Shown: positions 48,846-60,752 of the stretch, piece after piece
How the letters are laid out: each line of letters opens with the position of its first letter
Position numbering within the stretch: position 1 is the stretch's first letter
Assembly (NCBI GenBank): GCA_028023455.1
Contig: JAQFVV010012396.1
Coordinates: forward strand, 21,698,750-21,762,749
DNA: 64,000 nt
Direction of reading: 5' to 3'
DNA from: Epiperipatus broadwayi
Taxonomy: Eukaryota > Onychophora > Udeonychophora > Euonychophora > Peripatidae
The notes under the pieces: model-generated
The model's input: the letters and a program-made list of their open reading frames with translations, nothing else
The model's database searches: none
What the model was told of the DNA's origin: nothing
Position numbers and translations under genes: made by a program

Positions 48846-50506
48846 TCTAACTTTAAGGAATTACAGATATGTATATTAGAATACAAACAGACATTCTACA
48901 ATACAAAACAAACCTTTATTCTATAGCATTATAAATTATATATATATTTATTCTATAGCATTATAAATTATATATATATACTTATAAGTCAGTTGGTGGA
49001 AAATATTACCCTTGCAGTTTTATATAATTATGATTGCTTAGCTTCTAAGGCCTTGGACTTACATTTGTATGCATTGGAATTTTAATTCTTTTTTTTTAAA
49101 GTTTTGAAGTTTAAAAAGTTAGAGAAAAAAAAATTAAAAAAATTCCTTTTACTAAAACATTCACAAAAACAATTATTAAGATATAGAAAAAACACTGTTG
49201 AAAAGCTGATGAAATCATGAAAAATAAAAGATGGTGTGTATTATGAGTTGTACTTCTTACCAATATTGTGCTATCTTGATTTAAATTCGATAATTGCTAA
49301 AAATTTGGCCAATAAAGAAATTTGAGCAGAAATGACCCAGAGTTGTCCTTAATGCTTACAGGTTTTTTCACTTTTTTTATATTTCGATATTTTATTTTAC
49401 TATTAACACATGATCTAAAAAAACTCAATGGCAGCATTGTTTCAAATATATTTTATAGAATGCATTTAGAAAGCTCAAAATTTATATCATTTTTTAATCT
49501 ATAAATGCACATTATGTTAAATTTAAGCAAGGTTTTCAAGGAAAGAATAAACTTTATATTATAATGGCTACCTTAAAACAGTCTAAAAGATGCAATGTTG
49601 ATTACAATTATTGGAAAATCTGGCTGAGAATTAAAAAAAAAACAAAGAAAAACTAAATTAGAAATAAATTGAAGTTTTTTCAAAAAGTAGAGTTTACTGT
49701 AAATAAAACTAATTCAGAGCATGAGAAGAGAGCAAATAAACAAACTTAAAAACTGGTATTGATATATTTCTGTTTTAAGAATTAATTTACAAAATCATCA
49801 AAAATAATATTAAACCTTCTAAAACTTCACATTTCCCCCCTGGAATTTGCAAATTGATGCAAATAAAAATAATAAGCAATATAAAAAACGAAATGTTATT
49901 TATAAACAGATATTGATAACTACCAATTATATAAAAAAAGGAAATGGGAAATGATTATAACTAGAACTAAAGAGCTATTGAATAGGAAGAAATAATTTGG
50001 TGCTTTATAATATTTTATGGACTGACTCAAAATCATTAGTAGAATAATCAATAATATTTTGATATTACTAAATTGGCAATCACTTTTAAAGATTCTATTT
50101 ATTAACATTTAGATATATTGTTTACTAATTTTGACAAATTTTCAAGTGACTGGGGGAACAAGCATACAATAAGAACTTTGATTATAAATTAATAATGATA
50201 ATAATAACAAACTTGTGTAACTGATCTGCAATTAGTTTATTGTACTTTTTGAAGTCATCATAAGTTATTCTGAAATGCACTATGTTATCATTTTATCACT
50301 AGTTTATTGTATTGTAGTACAATAAATAATTAAACTATGAGATACATTCCCCAATTTATATTATCTCATTGTTTGCTGTCTATCATGGTAATAATTGTTT
50401 CTTAAATAATAATAATACCTAAATCTGGAAAACAAACAACAAAAAGAAATGTTTAAACAAATAACAAACAATGGAAAAAATACAAAAAATATAACTAATG
50501 AGAGAA
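48846..50506. other. AT-rich non-coding DNA, small duplications only
   Basis: CTTTATTCTATAGCATTATA occurs twice near 48918-48975, and a close variant lies at 48089, left of the RTE fragment. No gene. Confidence 0.4.
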
Positions 50507-50680
50507 AATTTGAACCCAGATTTTAAATCTTCTTTCAGTCATCCACTCCATCTTATACAACTGATACAGATTACAACATATATGTGAAAAAGATAAATGA
50601 TCTCTAATATATGTAATTTTGTGCTCAAGCAACACTTATCAGTTGATCTGAATCATTATCTCCCATATATATATATATAT
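50507..50680 (-). repeat. Hammerhead-related dispersed repeat, copy E
   Basis: Minus-strand copy with the GATCTCTAATATATGTAA block, stem II GUGUUG/GAGCAC, core CUGAUAA and AAAA in place of GAAA. It ends in (AT)n directly at the start of the palindromic ribozyme array. Confidence 0.65.
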
Positions 50681-50761
50681 GACTATAGATGGCGTTATAC
50701 CAAAAACACCTTCAAGCGTTTGTTTACATAAACGTCAGAGCAAGTATTTCACTACCTCTAA

Positions 50762-50827
50762 CTTAATTTCCACCTTCATATCATGATTTCAAGCTATTTG
50801 CTATCGTCAGTGAAGGACAGGATTAAG
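50762..50827 (-). ncRNA. Type I hammerhead ribozyme, direct unit 1
   Basis: Minus strand: stem I CCUUCA (50816-50811), core CUGACGA (50810-50804), stem II AGC/GCU with loop AAAUA (50803-50791, closing U-U mismatch), GAAA (50790-50787), and stem III from the palindrome AUCAUGAU. H17 is A (complement of 50779) and stem I returns as UGAAGG (50778-50773). A bulge UGU/U and a further AU-rich helix extend stem I. Predicted cleavage is between the complements of 50779 and 50778. Confidence 0.82.
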
Positions 50828-51161
50828 AAACTAGATCTAAAACACAAACCTGAGCGTTTAAGAAACAGTTTCTATTCAGCTTGCAAGCGTGAATCTTTTA
50901 GACATGTAATGTCTTCAAACTCAGCATCGCATGCCAGATAGCTACATGGGTCTGACATCAGTTCAGCATCACCACATAGTAGAAGTCTCTGCAATATATA
51001 TCATTGCAAGAAAGACCTCAAAGGTACATTTATGAAAAACAAAAAACACAAGTTAAAAACTTGCATACGCTTGTATTTATGACTATAGATGGCATTATAC
51101 CAAAAACACCTTCAAGCGTTTGTTTACATAAACGTCAGAGCGAGTATTTCACTACCTCTAA

Positions 51162-51227
51162 CTTAATTTCCACCTTCATATCATGATTTCAAGCTATTTG
51201 CTATCGTCAGTGAAGGACAGGATTAAG
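51162..51227 (-). ncRNA. Type I hammerhead ribozyme, direct unit 2
   Basis: Exact repeat of the motif in unit 1, shifted by 400 bp: core CUGACGA (51210-51204), GAAA (51190-51187), cleavage after the complement of 51179. Two cleavages on a minus-strand transcript would release a 400-nt monomer. Confidence 0.82.
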
Positions 51228-51408
51228 AAACTAGATCTAAAACACAAACTCTGAGCATTTAAGAAACAGTTTCTATTCAGCTTGCAAGCGTGAATCTTAG
51301 ACACGTAATGAGTTTGAAGACATTACGTGTCTAAAAAATTCCCGCTTGCAAGCTGAATAGAAATTGTTTCATAAACGCTCAGAGTTTGTGTTTAGATCTA
51401 GTTTCTTT

Positions 51409-51466
51409 ATTCCTGTCTTTCACTGATGATAGCAAATAGCTTGAAATCATGATTTGAAAGTGGAAT
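51409..51466 (+). ncRNA. Type I hammerhead ribozyme, inverted unit 1
   Basis: Plus strand: outer stem I AUUCC (51409-51413) with GGAAU (51462-51466), bulge UGU/U, inner stem I CUUUCA (51417-51422) with UGAAAG (51455-51460). Core CUGAUGA (51423-51429), stem II AGC/GCU with loop AAAUA (51430-51442), GAAA (51443-51446), stem III AUC-AU-GAU, H17 = U51454. Compared with the direct units, a stem I C-G pair is replaced by U-A, a compensatory change. Confidence 0.8.
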
Positions 51467-51792
51467 TATAGTTAGAGATAGTGAATACTACTCATACGCT
51501 TGATCGGTGTTTTTGGTAGAACGCCATCTGTGGACATAAATACAAGCGTTAGCAAGTTTTTTAACTTGCATTTTTGTTTTTCATAAATGTACCTTTGAGG
51601 TCTTTCTTGCAATGATATAGATTGCAGAGGCTTCTACTATGTGGTGATGCTGAACTGAGATCAGACCCATATAGCTATCTGGTTTGCTATGCTGAGTTTG
51701 AAGACATTACGTGTCTAAAAAATTCATGCTTGCAAGCTGAATAGAAATTGTTTCATAAATGCTCAGAGTTTGTGTTTAGATCTAGTTTCTTT

Positions 51793-51850
51793 ATTTCTGT
51801 CTTTCACTGATGATAGCAAATAGCTTGAAATCATGATCTGAAAGTGGAAT
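51793..51850 (+). ncRNA. Type I hammerhead ribozyme, inverted unit 2
   Basis: Same fold as inverted unit 1, with core CUGAUGA (51807-51813), GAAA (51827-51830), inner stem I CUUUCA/UGAAAG and the preferred H17 = C51838. The outer helix keeps pairing with one G-U. Cleavages after 51454 and 51838 would release a 384-nt RNA. Confidence 0.83.
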
Positions 51851-51991
51851 TATAGTTAGAGATAGTGAATACTACTCTGACGTTTATGTAAACAAAACAT
51901 ACGCTTGATCGGTGTTTTTGGTAGAACGCCATCTGTGGACATAAATACAAGCGTTAGCAAGTTTTTTAACTTGCATTTTTGTTTTTCATAT

Positions 51992-54257
51992 ATATAAATA
52001 TGAATCTGTAAAGTACTTTACACTTACAGTTCAATAAAATTACACATACTCTGTTGAAATCAAAGCATATTAACAAAACATAGTCTTCTATATATGGCTA
52101 TGATGTATGTAAAGGGTCTTGGAAAATAATATCAAAGTTCACTGCATATTTTAATTTATGATGAAAATTTAATTACCTAGGCCATTATTTAATAATAAGA
52201 AAAATAATTATAAATTGTTTTTATATATACACATAGTCATATTATTTAAGAATAAATAAAACTAATACATACAGCAATAATATTTGTATATCAATTCATA
52301 TTAAAAAATATGCTTGTAAGAATATTGCCATCAGAATTATGATTTATCATTGACAGATGCAAAAACATAACAGCTTGCAAAATGATAAATGTATAATATA
52401 TATATATTTCTATAGCATTGATTTTAAGATCAAAAAAGTGGATGATGAATACAAAAAAAAATGATACATGAATAACCAATGGATCAATAATTCAGTATTT
52501 ATTTTCAAAAGAATTATATGTAAGATAAAAAATAAAAATTTATTTGTCATCTATCTTTTATTTATTTCATTTTGATTTAGATGTTATACTAAAGTAGCTA
52601 CACTTTGGTAAAAATGAAGTTATAGTTGGAAAAAGTTTATTATACCAACAAGAGTCACTTCATGACATGCAGTACTTTCCTACTAGCTGGTAAAAAGACT
52701 GTAATAAAACATTGAGAAAAGATTAAAATTAATAGTTGAACAGGATTTACTGAAAATTAAAATAATTGTTTAAAACATTAAACAAAAATTGCAAGAATAA
52801 AATAGTTTTAGTAAGTCTATGTTGCCATTAATTACCATAAAAAATAAAAAGATTGTAATATGTTGAGGAGTGCCAAAGCATGAAACCATTGGTCAGAGAT
52901 TGGAGGGGGGTCCTGACAGAGACATTTTAAATGCTTTCTCTGGCTAAGAATTTAACACAAAGTCTTGTTGAGAAATTAGCAATACTCATTATTTATATCC
53001 TAGAAGCATAAAAGAATGGGGGTCATGTGATCTATGATTCCCTTTTTTTTTTGACTGTAATATGTTTTGTTTGGAGTATGCTACTTACATAGAGCAAAGA
53101 TATGAATAATTGTAAAGTGGCTAGAAAAAAAAATAAAAGGTGAAGAAATATAGGATTTAAATGGAAAACAAAGAGTAACTTAAGTTTAAATGAAAGATTA
53201 GATGCCTAGAAGTACTGAAATTGGGAATTAACAAAAATGTTAATGGATAAGCCCCCCAAAAACTGGATTAAACATATTTAAAAATTAAGAACATTCTGCA
53301 AAAAACTGTGAATGATAAGATAAAAGTTGAAAGAGATTGATAGATGACTTTATAGAAGCAGTAAATATAAGTTTTTAGAAACAAAAATATTGAAATTTTA
53401 AGAAAATAATTAAAGATATGTTCTATCATTAATCAAACAAATAATAATATTTAAATTAATACTAACAACTATAAAACAAGTTTACTTTTAAGATTCAGTT
53501 TATAGGGGTAATAATTTTAAGATGAAATCTATACAAATATTAATGGTGGTATTACTAATATAAATACTAACCTGTTAAAAGATACAATTGACATATCTCA
53601 GAGGTTATAGATCTCTCTTTTCGTAAAGTCTATCAATTTTTTCTCAGATACTATACTGAAAATGTAAAAAAAAATGAAGTGGTCATGTGACATATTACGA
53701 ATGCCATTATATTTAATATTTAATACTGAGGTGAATTATTATGGCACTTCACTCATATTAGCATGTGTGTATTTAAGTAAATCAATATTATTATCTATAT
53801 ATTATTTACAATAATAATTAGCTATATTCATTTTTCTCTTAAAAATAATACTTTCATGTAAGAAGTTTTTTTTTCTTTCTACTTTTAAAATTATTGAACA
53901 TTAGAAAGAAAAATTTGCAGTAGCATATTAAAAATAAAAATGTTATAGATAATCAATTTCAGAATTAATTGTCTATCATTTTCCCATACTTTATTAAAAA
54001 TAATAGATTGCTAAACATCAGCATACAATTTTAAAATATGAAGAGAAAAAAAATCAATTTAATACTTATATATATATGCAACTTAAAGCTGTAAAAGATC
54101 TTTAAATTTAGTATAATATTGTGATGATAAATTAAGTTATCTTTAAAGGATGAAAAATAACAGCACACTAATACTGATAATATTAATACTATATTTTGCG
54201 ATTAGCTTACGTTTCGTTGAAACAAAGAATCTAATAGAAAATCATAAATATTCATAT
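51992..54257. other. AT-rich non-coding DNA, nothing recognised
   Basis: A less AT-rich stretch at 52870-53050 has no frame or repeat that I can identify. Confidence 0.4.
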
Positions 54258-54666
54258 CATCATCATCATCAACCATTATCAATCCACTGCAGGATGAAGG
54301 TCTCTCCAAGTTTAATCCATCTTCTCCGATCTTTAGCTTCTCTTCTCCACAACACCCCTGCACATTTTCTTATTTCATCCAACCATCTCACATGTGGTCT
54401 CTTTCTGGGTCTTTTACAATCTCTTGGAATCCAGTTTAAAATTTCAGTTGTCCATCTATTATCATCTCTTCTAGCAATATGAACAGCCCAACTCCATTTC
54501 AATCTTTTAATTTTTTCAATAAGGTCAGTAACACCTGTTTGTTGTCTTACCCATACATTGCATTTTCGATCTCTTCTTGTTACTCCCAACATACATCTCT
54601 CCATACTCCTTTGAGTGGTCTAAAGTCTCTGTATTGCTCTTCTATTAAGTGTCCAAGTCTCAGATG
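54258..54666 (-). mobile_element. RTE 3' fragment, minus strand
   Basis: The open minus-strand block 54604-54269 encodes MERCMLGVTRRDRKCNVWV, LIEKIKRLKWSWAVHIARR and RKRPHVRWLDEIRK, ending at LQWIDNG. The two codons that are TGA in the 4.8-6.3-kb copy are sense codons here. The 3' tail is (TGATGA)n. The 5' truncation is at SETWTLNRRAI. Confidence 0.88.
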
Positions 54667-54959
54667 AAAAATATTAAAGACGTTTCTAATACATGCGCTA
54701 GTATTAAAGTAATGTAACACTGCAAATAAAAAAGCAATTCGTTTTCATTTGCAATGTAGATTACTTTGACACTTAAGTAAATATATGAAATTTGTTAATC
54801 CAATTGTCACATATTATAGTGTATAATTTAATTTATACATATGATATGTGAGATTATAATTTTAAACTATAGTCACACTGTATTAGCATGGAGATTTTGT
54901 TTATATTTTACTATATTCAATTAATAGCTTCTCTTTCTTTAATGAGCAAAATATTTTTT

Positions 54960-55320
54960 TCCAACTATCTCACATATAATATCCCTTTCTGTACCATTTA
55001 ACATCTTTTGCAATCCAGTTTTTGATTTTACTTGCCTATTGATTGACATCATTTTAGAGTAATCTATCAGAACTAGCTCTATTTTATCCACTAAACTTTT
55101 TCAGTGAGGACAAGATAATTTTATTTTCTCATTCATCTATTTCACTTCCATACCCTGGTCTCTAAATTTGATCCATAAGTAACATGTATTTTCACGTACA
55201 TAAAAATAGTTTTAATTAATGCAAGGTTATTTTACAATATACATTCAATTCAGTTTTAATTCTTTGATTCGTTTTATTTATTTTGTTTCCATTTCTATTG
55301 ATATCTGCCCAAAATATTAT
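54960..55320 (-). mobile_element. Older, diverged RTE 3' fragment
   Basis: Read alongside 54360-54660 and 29870-30280, the same sequence of landmarks appears with many differences: ACTATCTCACAT, CTTTTGCAATCCAGTTT, GATTGACATCATTTTAGAGT, TCTCTAAATTTGATCCATAA (against TCTCAGATCCATAA) and AATTCAGTTTTAATTCTTTG. It is a second, older RTE lineage or a much older insertion. Similarity is by eye. Confidence 0.5.
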
Positions 55321-56183
<863 letters not shown>

Positions 56184-56207
56184 CTAACTAAAGGAAAAAT
56201 AAAAACA

Positions 56208-56327
56208 CAATAAAAACACAGAATTACTTCTCTATAAAACTGTTTTAATATTACTGCTGAAAACCAATCTGCTGGTTGAAATATTAAAGCAGTTTTATAG
56301 AGAAGTAATTCTGTGTATTTATTATGT
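56208..56327. repeat. Hairpin element with ~45-bp inverted arms
   Basis: ACACAGAATTACTTCTCTAT AAAACTG on the left is mirrored by CAGTTTTATAGAGAAG and TAATTCTGTGT on the right, around a 27-nt centre (about 56253-56278) that itself contains AACCA/TGGTT. It is MITE-like, non-coding, and lies next to a long (AT)n. Confidence 0.8.
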
Positions 56328-56430
56328 TTGTATATATATTAAAATTTGTGTACTCATTGAGTTGATTATTGTTGTCCAGAGGCATTTGAAAGAGTTCTTA
56401 GTTTAAACAAAAACACATGCATGATACTGA

Positions 56431-56475
56431 CAAAACTCTCCATACAATAGTGCCACTATTGTATGAAGAGTTTTG
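56431..56475. repeat. Solo palindrome made of the TIRs of the 61.8-kb ribozyme element
   Basis: CAAAACTCTCCATACAATAG followed directly by CTATTGTATGAAGAGTTTTG across a 5-nt centre. The arms match the terminal inverted repeats at 61764-61957 (AAAACTCTTCATACAGTA and its partner). The inside with the hammerhead is missing, so this looks like an internally deleted copy. Confidence 0.75.
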
Positions 56476-57067
56476 CCTCTGTTCTAACAATTTGTGTGAG
56501 CTGGGGGTAGTGGTGATATTGTGATGTTTAATAGAAAAACACATAAAATGAGATATTTGTCCTTTATTTCACAAACGTAATGAATAAATATTTATTTTGT
56601 AATTTTATTAATATTCCAGTAAATAATAATAAATATTTTACTTGAAAATCTTTGGAAATGGGACTGGTTGTTCTTCAGTTTTCCTTATCTTCTTTGTGGT
56701 TATATGTAGGACTATTTTTCCAGTTTTGAATTTATTTGATGGTAAAAAATTAAATTCAAATAATATTGATTTATTTGTTTTAAAAAAATCTGTACATATC
56801 ATTATTCTGCAGTCTCCAGAAACTTCAAAGTAATCTCATTATGACTATTTCATTATTGATTGAAGATAATTTGTCCACTAGCTTTAAGATCATTTGCAAG
56901 ATTGCTTTGAAATGATTTTTGACTAAATATGGGAATTTCAAATAACGGATTTTTCCCCCCTGGTGTATTCAATATTAATGTTTACTTTTACACAATATTT
57001 TTATAATAATTATTTTTATATTTTTAAATACAAGTATAGTATAGATACTTAAGCTAAGTGTAATTAT
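56476..57067. other. AT-rich non-coding DNA, nothing recognised
   Basis: The short frame at 56642-56833 has no recognisable features. Confidence 0.4.
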
Positions 57068-57222
57068 GGGGATTTGAACTCGGACTTTCAAGATCCCTAC
57101 ATCATTCGCTCCTTCTTATACAACCAGTGTACATGACCACATTCCTGTGACAAATATAATTGATCTCCAATAACCATATTTTGTGCTAAATCAGCACTTA
57201 TTAGTTAGTCCATCATATGAAA
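57068..57222 (-). repeat. Hammerhead-related dispersed repeat, copy F
   Basis: Minus strand: stem II GUGCUGAUUUAGCAC is perfect, but the core reads CUAAUAA and AAAA. The terminal B-box-like end is well preserved (GAGTTCAAATCCC, 57080-57068). A single copy without an inverted partner. Confidence 0.65.
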
Positions 57223-60200
57223 AATGTATTTAAACTAAAATCTTAAAAGTTGAAACAATTCATTAGTATAACATTATATAAAAAATATTTTTTGTGAATA
57301 CTGTTGATAACATATGTATTATTTATTCCATGTAAATAATACATAAATATATAAGCTGTGAGAATAGCTATGTATTGTATTATATTCTTTTATTCTATTA
57401 ACGCAAGCAAAGCCATAAATACATCTAGTTTAGAATAAATTCCAATTAAATTACGTTTTGATTTAAAAGTTCACATGCATATTCTCTAGTTAATATAAGT
57501 ATAGATGTAATTTATTAGTAATAGAATTGTCATTATCCTTCAAAAAGTAGAACAAAAAAAAAGTAGACATTTATTAAAAATTAAAACAAAATATTAAAAA
57601 AAAATGCTGTCAGAATTGATAGATAAAAATTGACTTAAAATAATTAACTATTTAATAAAATAATTTCAAATAAAAATGATTATTATTCAAGAAAAAGATT
57701 GTAAAATATCAAATAAGAAGGAGAATAAAAGAAGTGTTGGATTAGTAGTGTGATAATGAATAAAATGTTATAGAATAAAATTTTAGAGTGACATAAAGAA
57801 TACAGTAGATTTTTAAAGAAAGTATAAATAAATAGAAAAGATTTAATTGGTGAATTAAGAGGAAGAAACAAATAATGACAGAAAGAGTGGTTAAAATGTG
57901 AATGCAGGTTTAAAGGGAAATTGTAAAAAATAGGTTAGATTTAATTTATACTAGGATAAAACTGCTTATATAAAAAAAATGAGTTGACTTGAATAAGTCA
58001 AATCACAAAATATTATCAAAATAAAAGGTGTTTGTTGAAAATATGAAACAATATAGTTATTTCTGTGATAAAAATTTTAAGTCCACTTTCACATTAATTG
58101 AAAACAAAATAATGTAAATAAAAATAACATATTTTATACAAAAATAATAATATTGTTAAAGCATTAAATAAAATACAAAAAGTACACAAAAATTACTGAT
58201 TTTTCAAATCAATCACTGATTATGTAAAATTGATTAATATTTGTAATATATTTGATGATGCCCCATAAGCTATACAATTTAAAGCAGAGACAGAGTGATG
58301 AAATAAAGAGCTAAAGATGAACAGATGTTTAGCTCTAGTTTATTATTTCCTGTATTTGAATGATTATTTTATGTAGAAATCAAAAGATATTTCAATGTAT
58401 AAATAACCTTCTTAAGGAAAAGATTATAGAAAAATATATAAAGCAGTAAATAGGATGTATAGTTTCTAATTTATTTAGTGTATAGTAAGATGAGATATAA
58501 ATGTTATTTTGATAAAAATGGAATTAAAAAAAAACAACTGACATAGTGGTAGAATTGTCAATATTTTTCAAAAAATGAATTGAATCTAATACAGTTTTAA
58601 AACTGTTCTTTTAGATAACCAGATTATGTTAAATTTACATGACAATTTAATAATAATGAATGAATGGATATTTATCGATTATTTATTAGCTAGGAAGTAA
58701 TAGCTGGGTAAAAAGAACAAACTCGGAAATTAGTAATCCTAATGAATAATATCCTCTACTCCACTGTCTATTGTTTGCTTTTGTCATGCAAAGGGTCATT
58801 GAAAGACTACATTTATTCATTAAAAAAACATGCAGTGGTTATCTTTAGTAATTTATTTCTTATATTACTATTATTTATTGTTAAAAAAAAGCAGAAAGTC
58901 AAGAAAATCTACACTAAATAGTCAGGAATCAAACAAAAGAGCTTATAACAACATAAACAATGATATATAGAACCTTTAGTTTAATTGTCACTTAATACAA
59001 TAAGAAAAGTTGTGTAAATATGGATGCTACTATTATGTAGTTCATAAAAACTAGACTAAAATAGTTCACTCCATAATTTGTATATCAATCGTGCATTCTA
59101 TAGTTGGAAAATCAATTTATAAAATTTAAATAGTGAAATTTTAAAATAAATAGATGTTTTTATAGCATATGGATACTTTTAAATTAGTATGTCATTCAGT
59201 TCCCAGAAGAAAGAAAAAAGAGAAATAAATTTAAAAAATAATAGTTAAAAATGAGAATAACAGTACTAATATAATAACTCGTAAGTTAGCCTTTTAGTTT
59301 GTTTATATATTTTCAAACGACCCCCCCCTAAAGATTTCAGTACTTTGCCTAATTGTAGTTCTATATTGTATTTCCTCATCAGCTATATTGTCCTAATGAA
59401 AGGAATCAACAATCAATATTGGATCGTTTTATCTTGTTTTACAAATAGGTTTATGATAGTTATCTTGTTGTGATATATATTTAAGTGAAGCAATAGAATA
59501 CAAACACCAAAGCTGATGAAAAGTTTTAGAAAGTTATAAAAACAAGAATGTTTTTACAATGTTAAATTCTTACCTTGGACTAGGAATTCTATTATTATTC
59601 ATAAAACGTATCCATATGAGCAAGATGAAGTCAATTCTTGATGCTCATATTTGTATTTATAGCTTTGGCACACACATGTAAATATATTGAAATCGAGAAT
59701 TTTTAAAAGATGTTTGGTGTATGTAAATTCTCTACTTTATCTTTATCTATTTAAACCAATATTTTGTTTTTCAAATTACTCCTAACGAACTGTGTGTATT
59801 TTAAAAATAACCAATGACAAGAAAATAAAAGTGAACATTTACATTAGTCAGAATCTCTTGTTCATAATTAGTCATACTTCATTAACAACCCATTAACCAA
59901 ATAAATTAATGTAGATTAAATAAAGATAAATGATGGATCTAGTGATTAATCATCAAGCAAGATAATGAAGAAAAATTATGACTTTTTGTTTGAAATTAAC
60001 ACTATTTAGTGATAGTGCTAATAAGTTTAGAATTTTTTTTTCTCTTAGGTAATATATATAAATATTGTTTATAGCTTTGCATGTGTATATATATATGCAT
60101 CCAGATATAAAATTATACATTTTACGAGAATTTCAACAAAAACTAAAACTATAATAGTTATAAAATAAAAAGAAACATATGATTAGTTGCTTCGAAAGCC

Positions 60201-60420
60201 CTAAGATACTTCAAACCAGAGACAGAAGTTGAACTAGAAATTAAGTCCAGCAAATTTTAACTTCTGATTCAGCTATTCTAAAATTGCGATAAACCCCCAA
60301 AATTAAAAACAAACAGAAAACAATGAACAATTGTCATTGTCAGCAGCAGAATTGCAAGAAAATAGATCTTTCCATGCTCAAAAGATATAACATCATTATC
60401 ATCACAATCAATGATAACAA
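57223..60420. other. AT-rich non-coding DNA, nothing recognised
   Basis: Only AT-driven frames (for example 57683-57871, minus). A short C run at 59322-59328. Confidence 0.4.
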
Positions 60421-60438
60421 AACAACAACAACAACAAC

Positions 60439-60520
<82 letters not shown>

Positions 60521-60549
60521 CAACAACAACAATAATAATAATAATAATT
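60421..60549. repeat. Compound (CAA)n(TAA)n microsatellite
   Basis: CAA and TAA repeats with a TATA interruption near 60481 and a second CAA block at 60517-60531. The open frame across it is an artefact. Confidence 0.95.
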
Positions 60550-60643
60550 TTAAAAAAATCAACCACTTGTAAAAAAAAATATGGCCATTCTAATTTTAAG
60601 AAGAAGAAAAATCAAGAAACCTTACAAAAACTACTCTACAAAT

Positions 60644-60716
60644 TGTATTTTTATATTGGACAATTTCCATCATCTAATATGTGTGTTGAATGTCTTTAGT
60701 CCAATATAAAAATACA
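60644..60716. repeat. 18-bp perfect inverted repeat
   Basis: TGTATTTTTATATTGGAC (60644-60661) and its exact complement (60699-60716), loop 37 nt. CTCTACAAAT also recurs directly, just upstream of the left arm and again downstream of the right arm (about 60634 and 60752). Confidence 0.85.
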
Positions 60717-60752
60717 GCTAAAACACCATCATCACAAACCATCAGGAAAATA

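Larger units (their letters stand above)
50681..51991. mobile_element. Retrozyme-like palindromic array of four hammerhead-bearing units
   Basis: Direct units 50681-51080 (exactly 400 bp) and 51081-51310 (partial) are followed, after the 10-nt centre AGTTTGAAGA (51311-51320), by inverted units 51321-51535 (partial) and 51536-51940 (about 405 bp) plus a tail to 51991. The pair of direct units is nearly identical, and so is the pair of inverted units. Direct and inverted units differ by roughly 15 per cent by eye. Each unit carries one type I hammerhead: minus strand in the direct half, plus strand in the inverted half. No protein is encoded. Tandem units of a few hundred bp with one hammerhead each are the hallmark of retrozymes (small non-autonomous retroelements). 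The head-to-head fusion is unusual. Both outer edges are (AT)n. Confidence 0.85.

Noticed and set aside
49208-49240. CTGATGAAATCATGAAAA as a hammerhead
   Set aside because: No stem II between the two boxes.
54150-54482. Plus-strand 110-codon frame
   Set aside because: Shadow of the minus-strand RTE fragment at 54258-54666.
59512-59540. CUGAUGA then UUUUAGAAAG as a hammerhead
   Set aside because: Stem II would be only A-U pairs of doubtful register and stem I does not pair. Expected by chance in AT-rich DNA.
60278-60562. Minus-strand poly-Leu/poly-Tyr frame
   Set aside because: Artefact of the CAA/TAA microsatellite.
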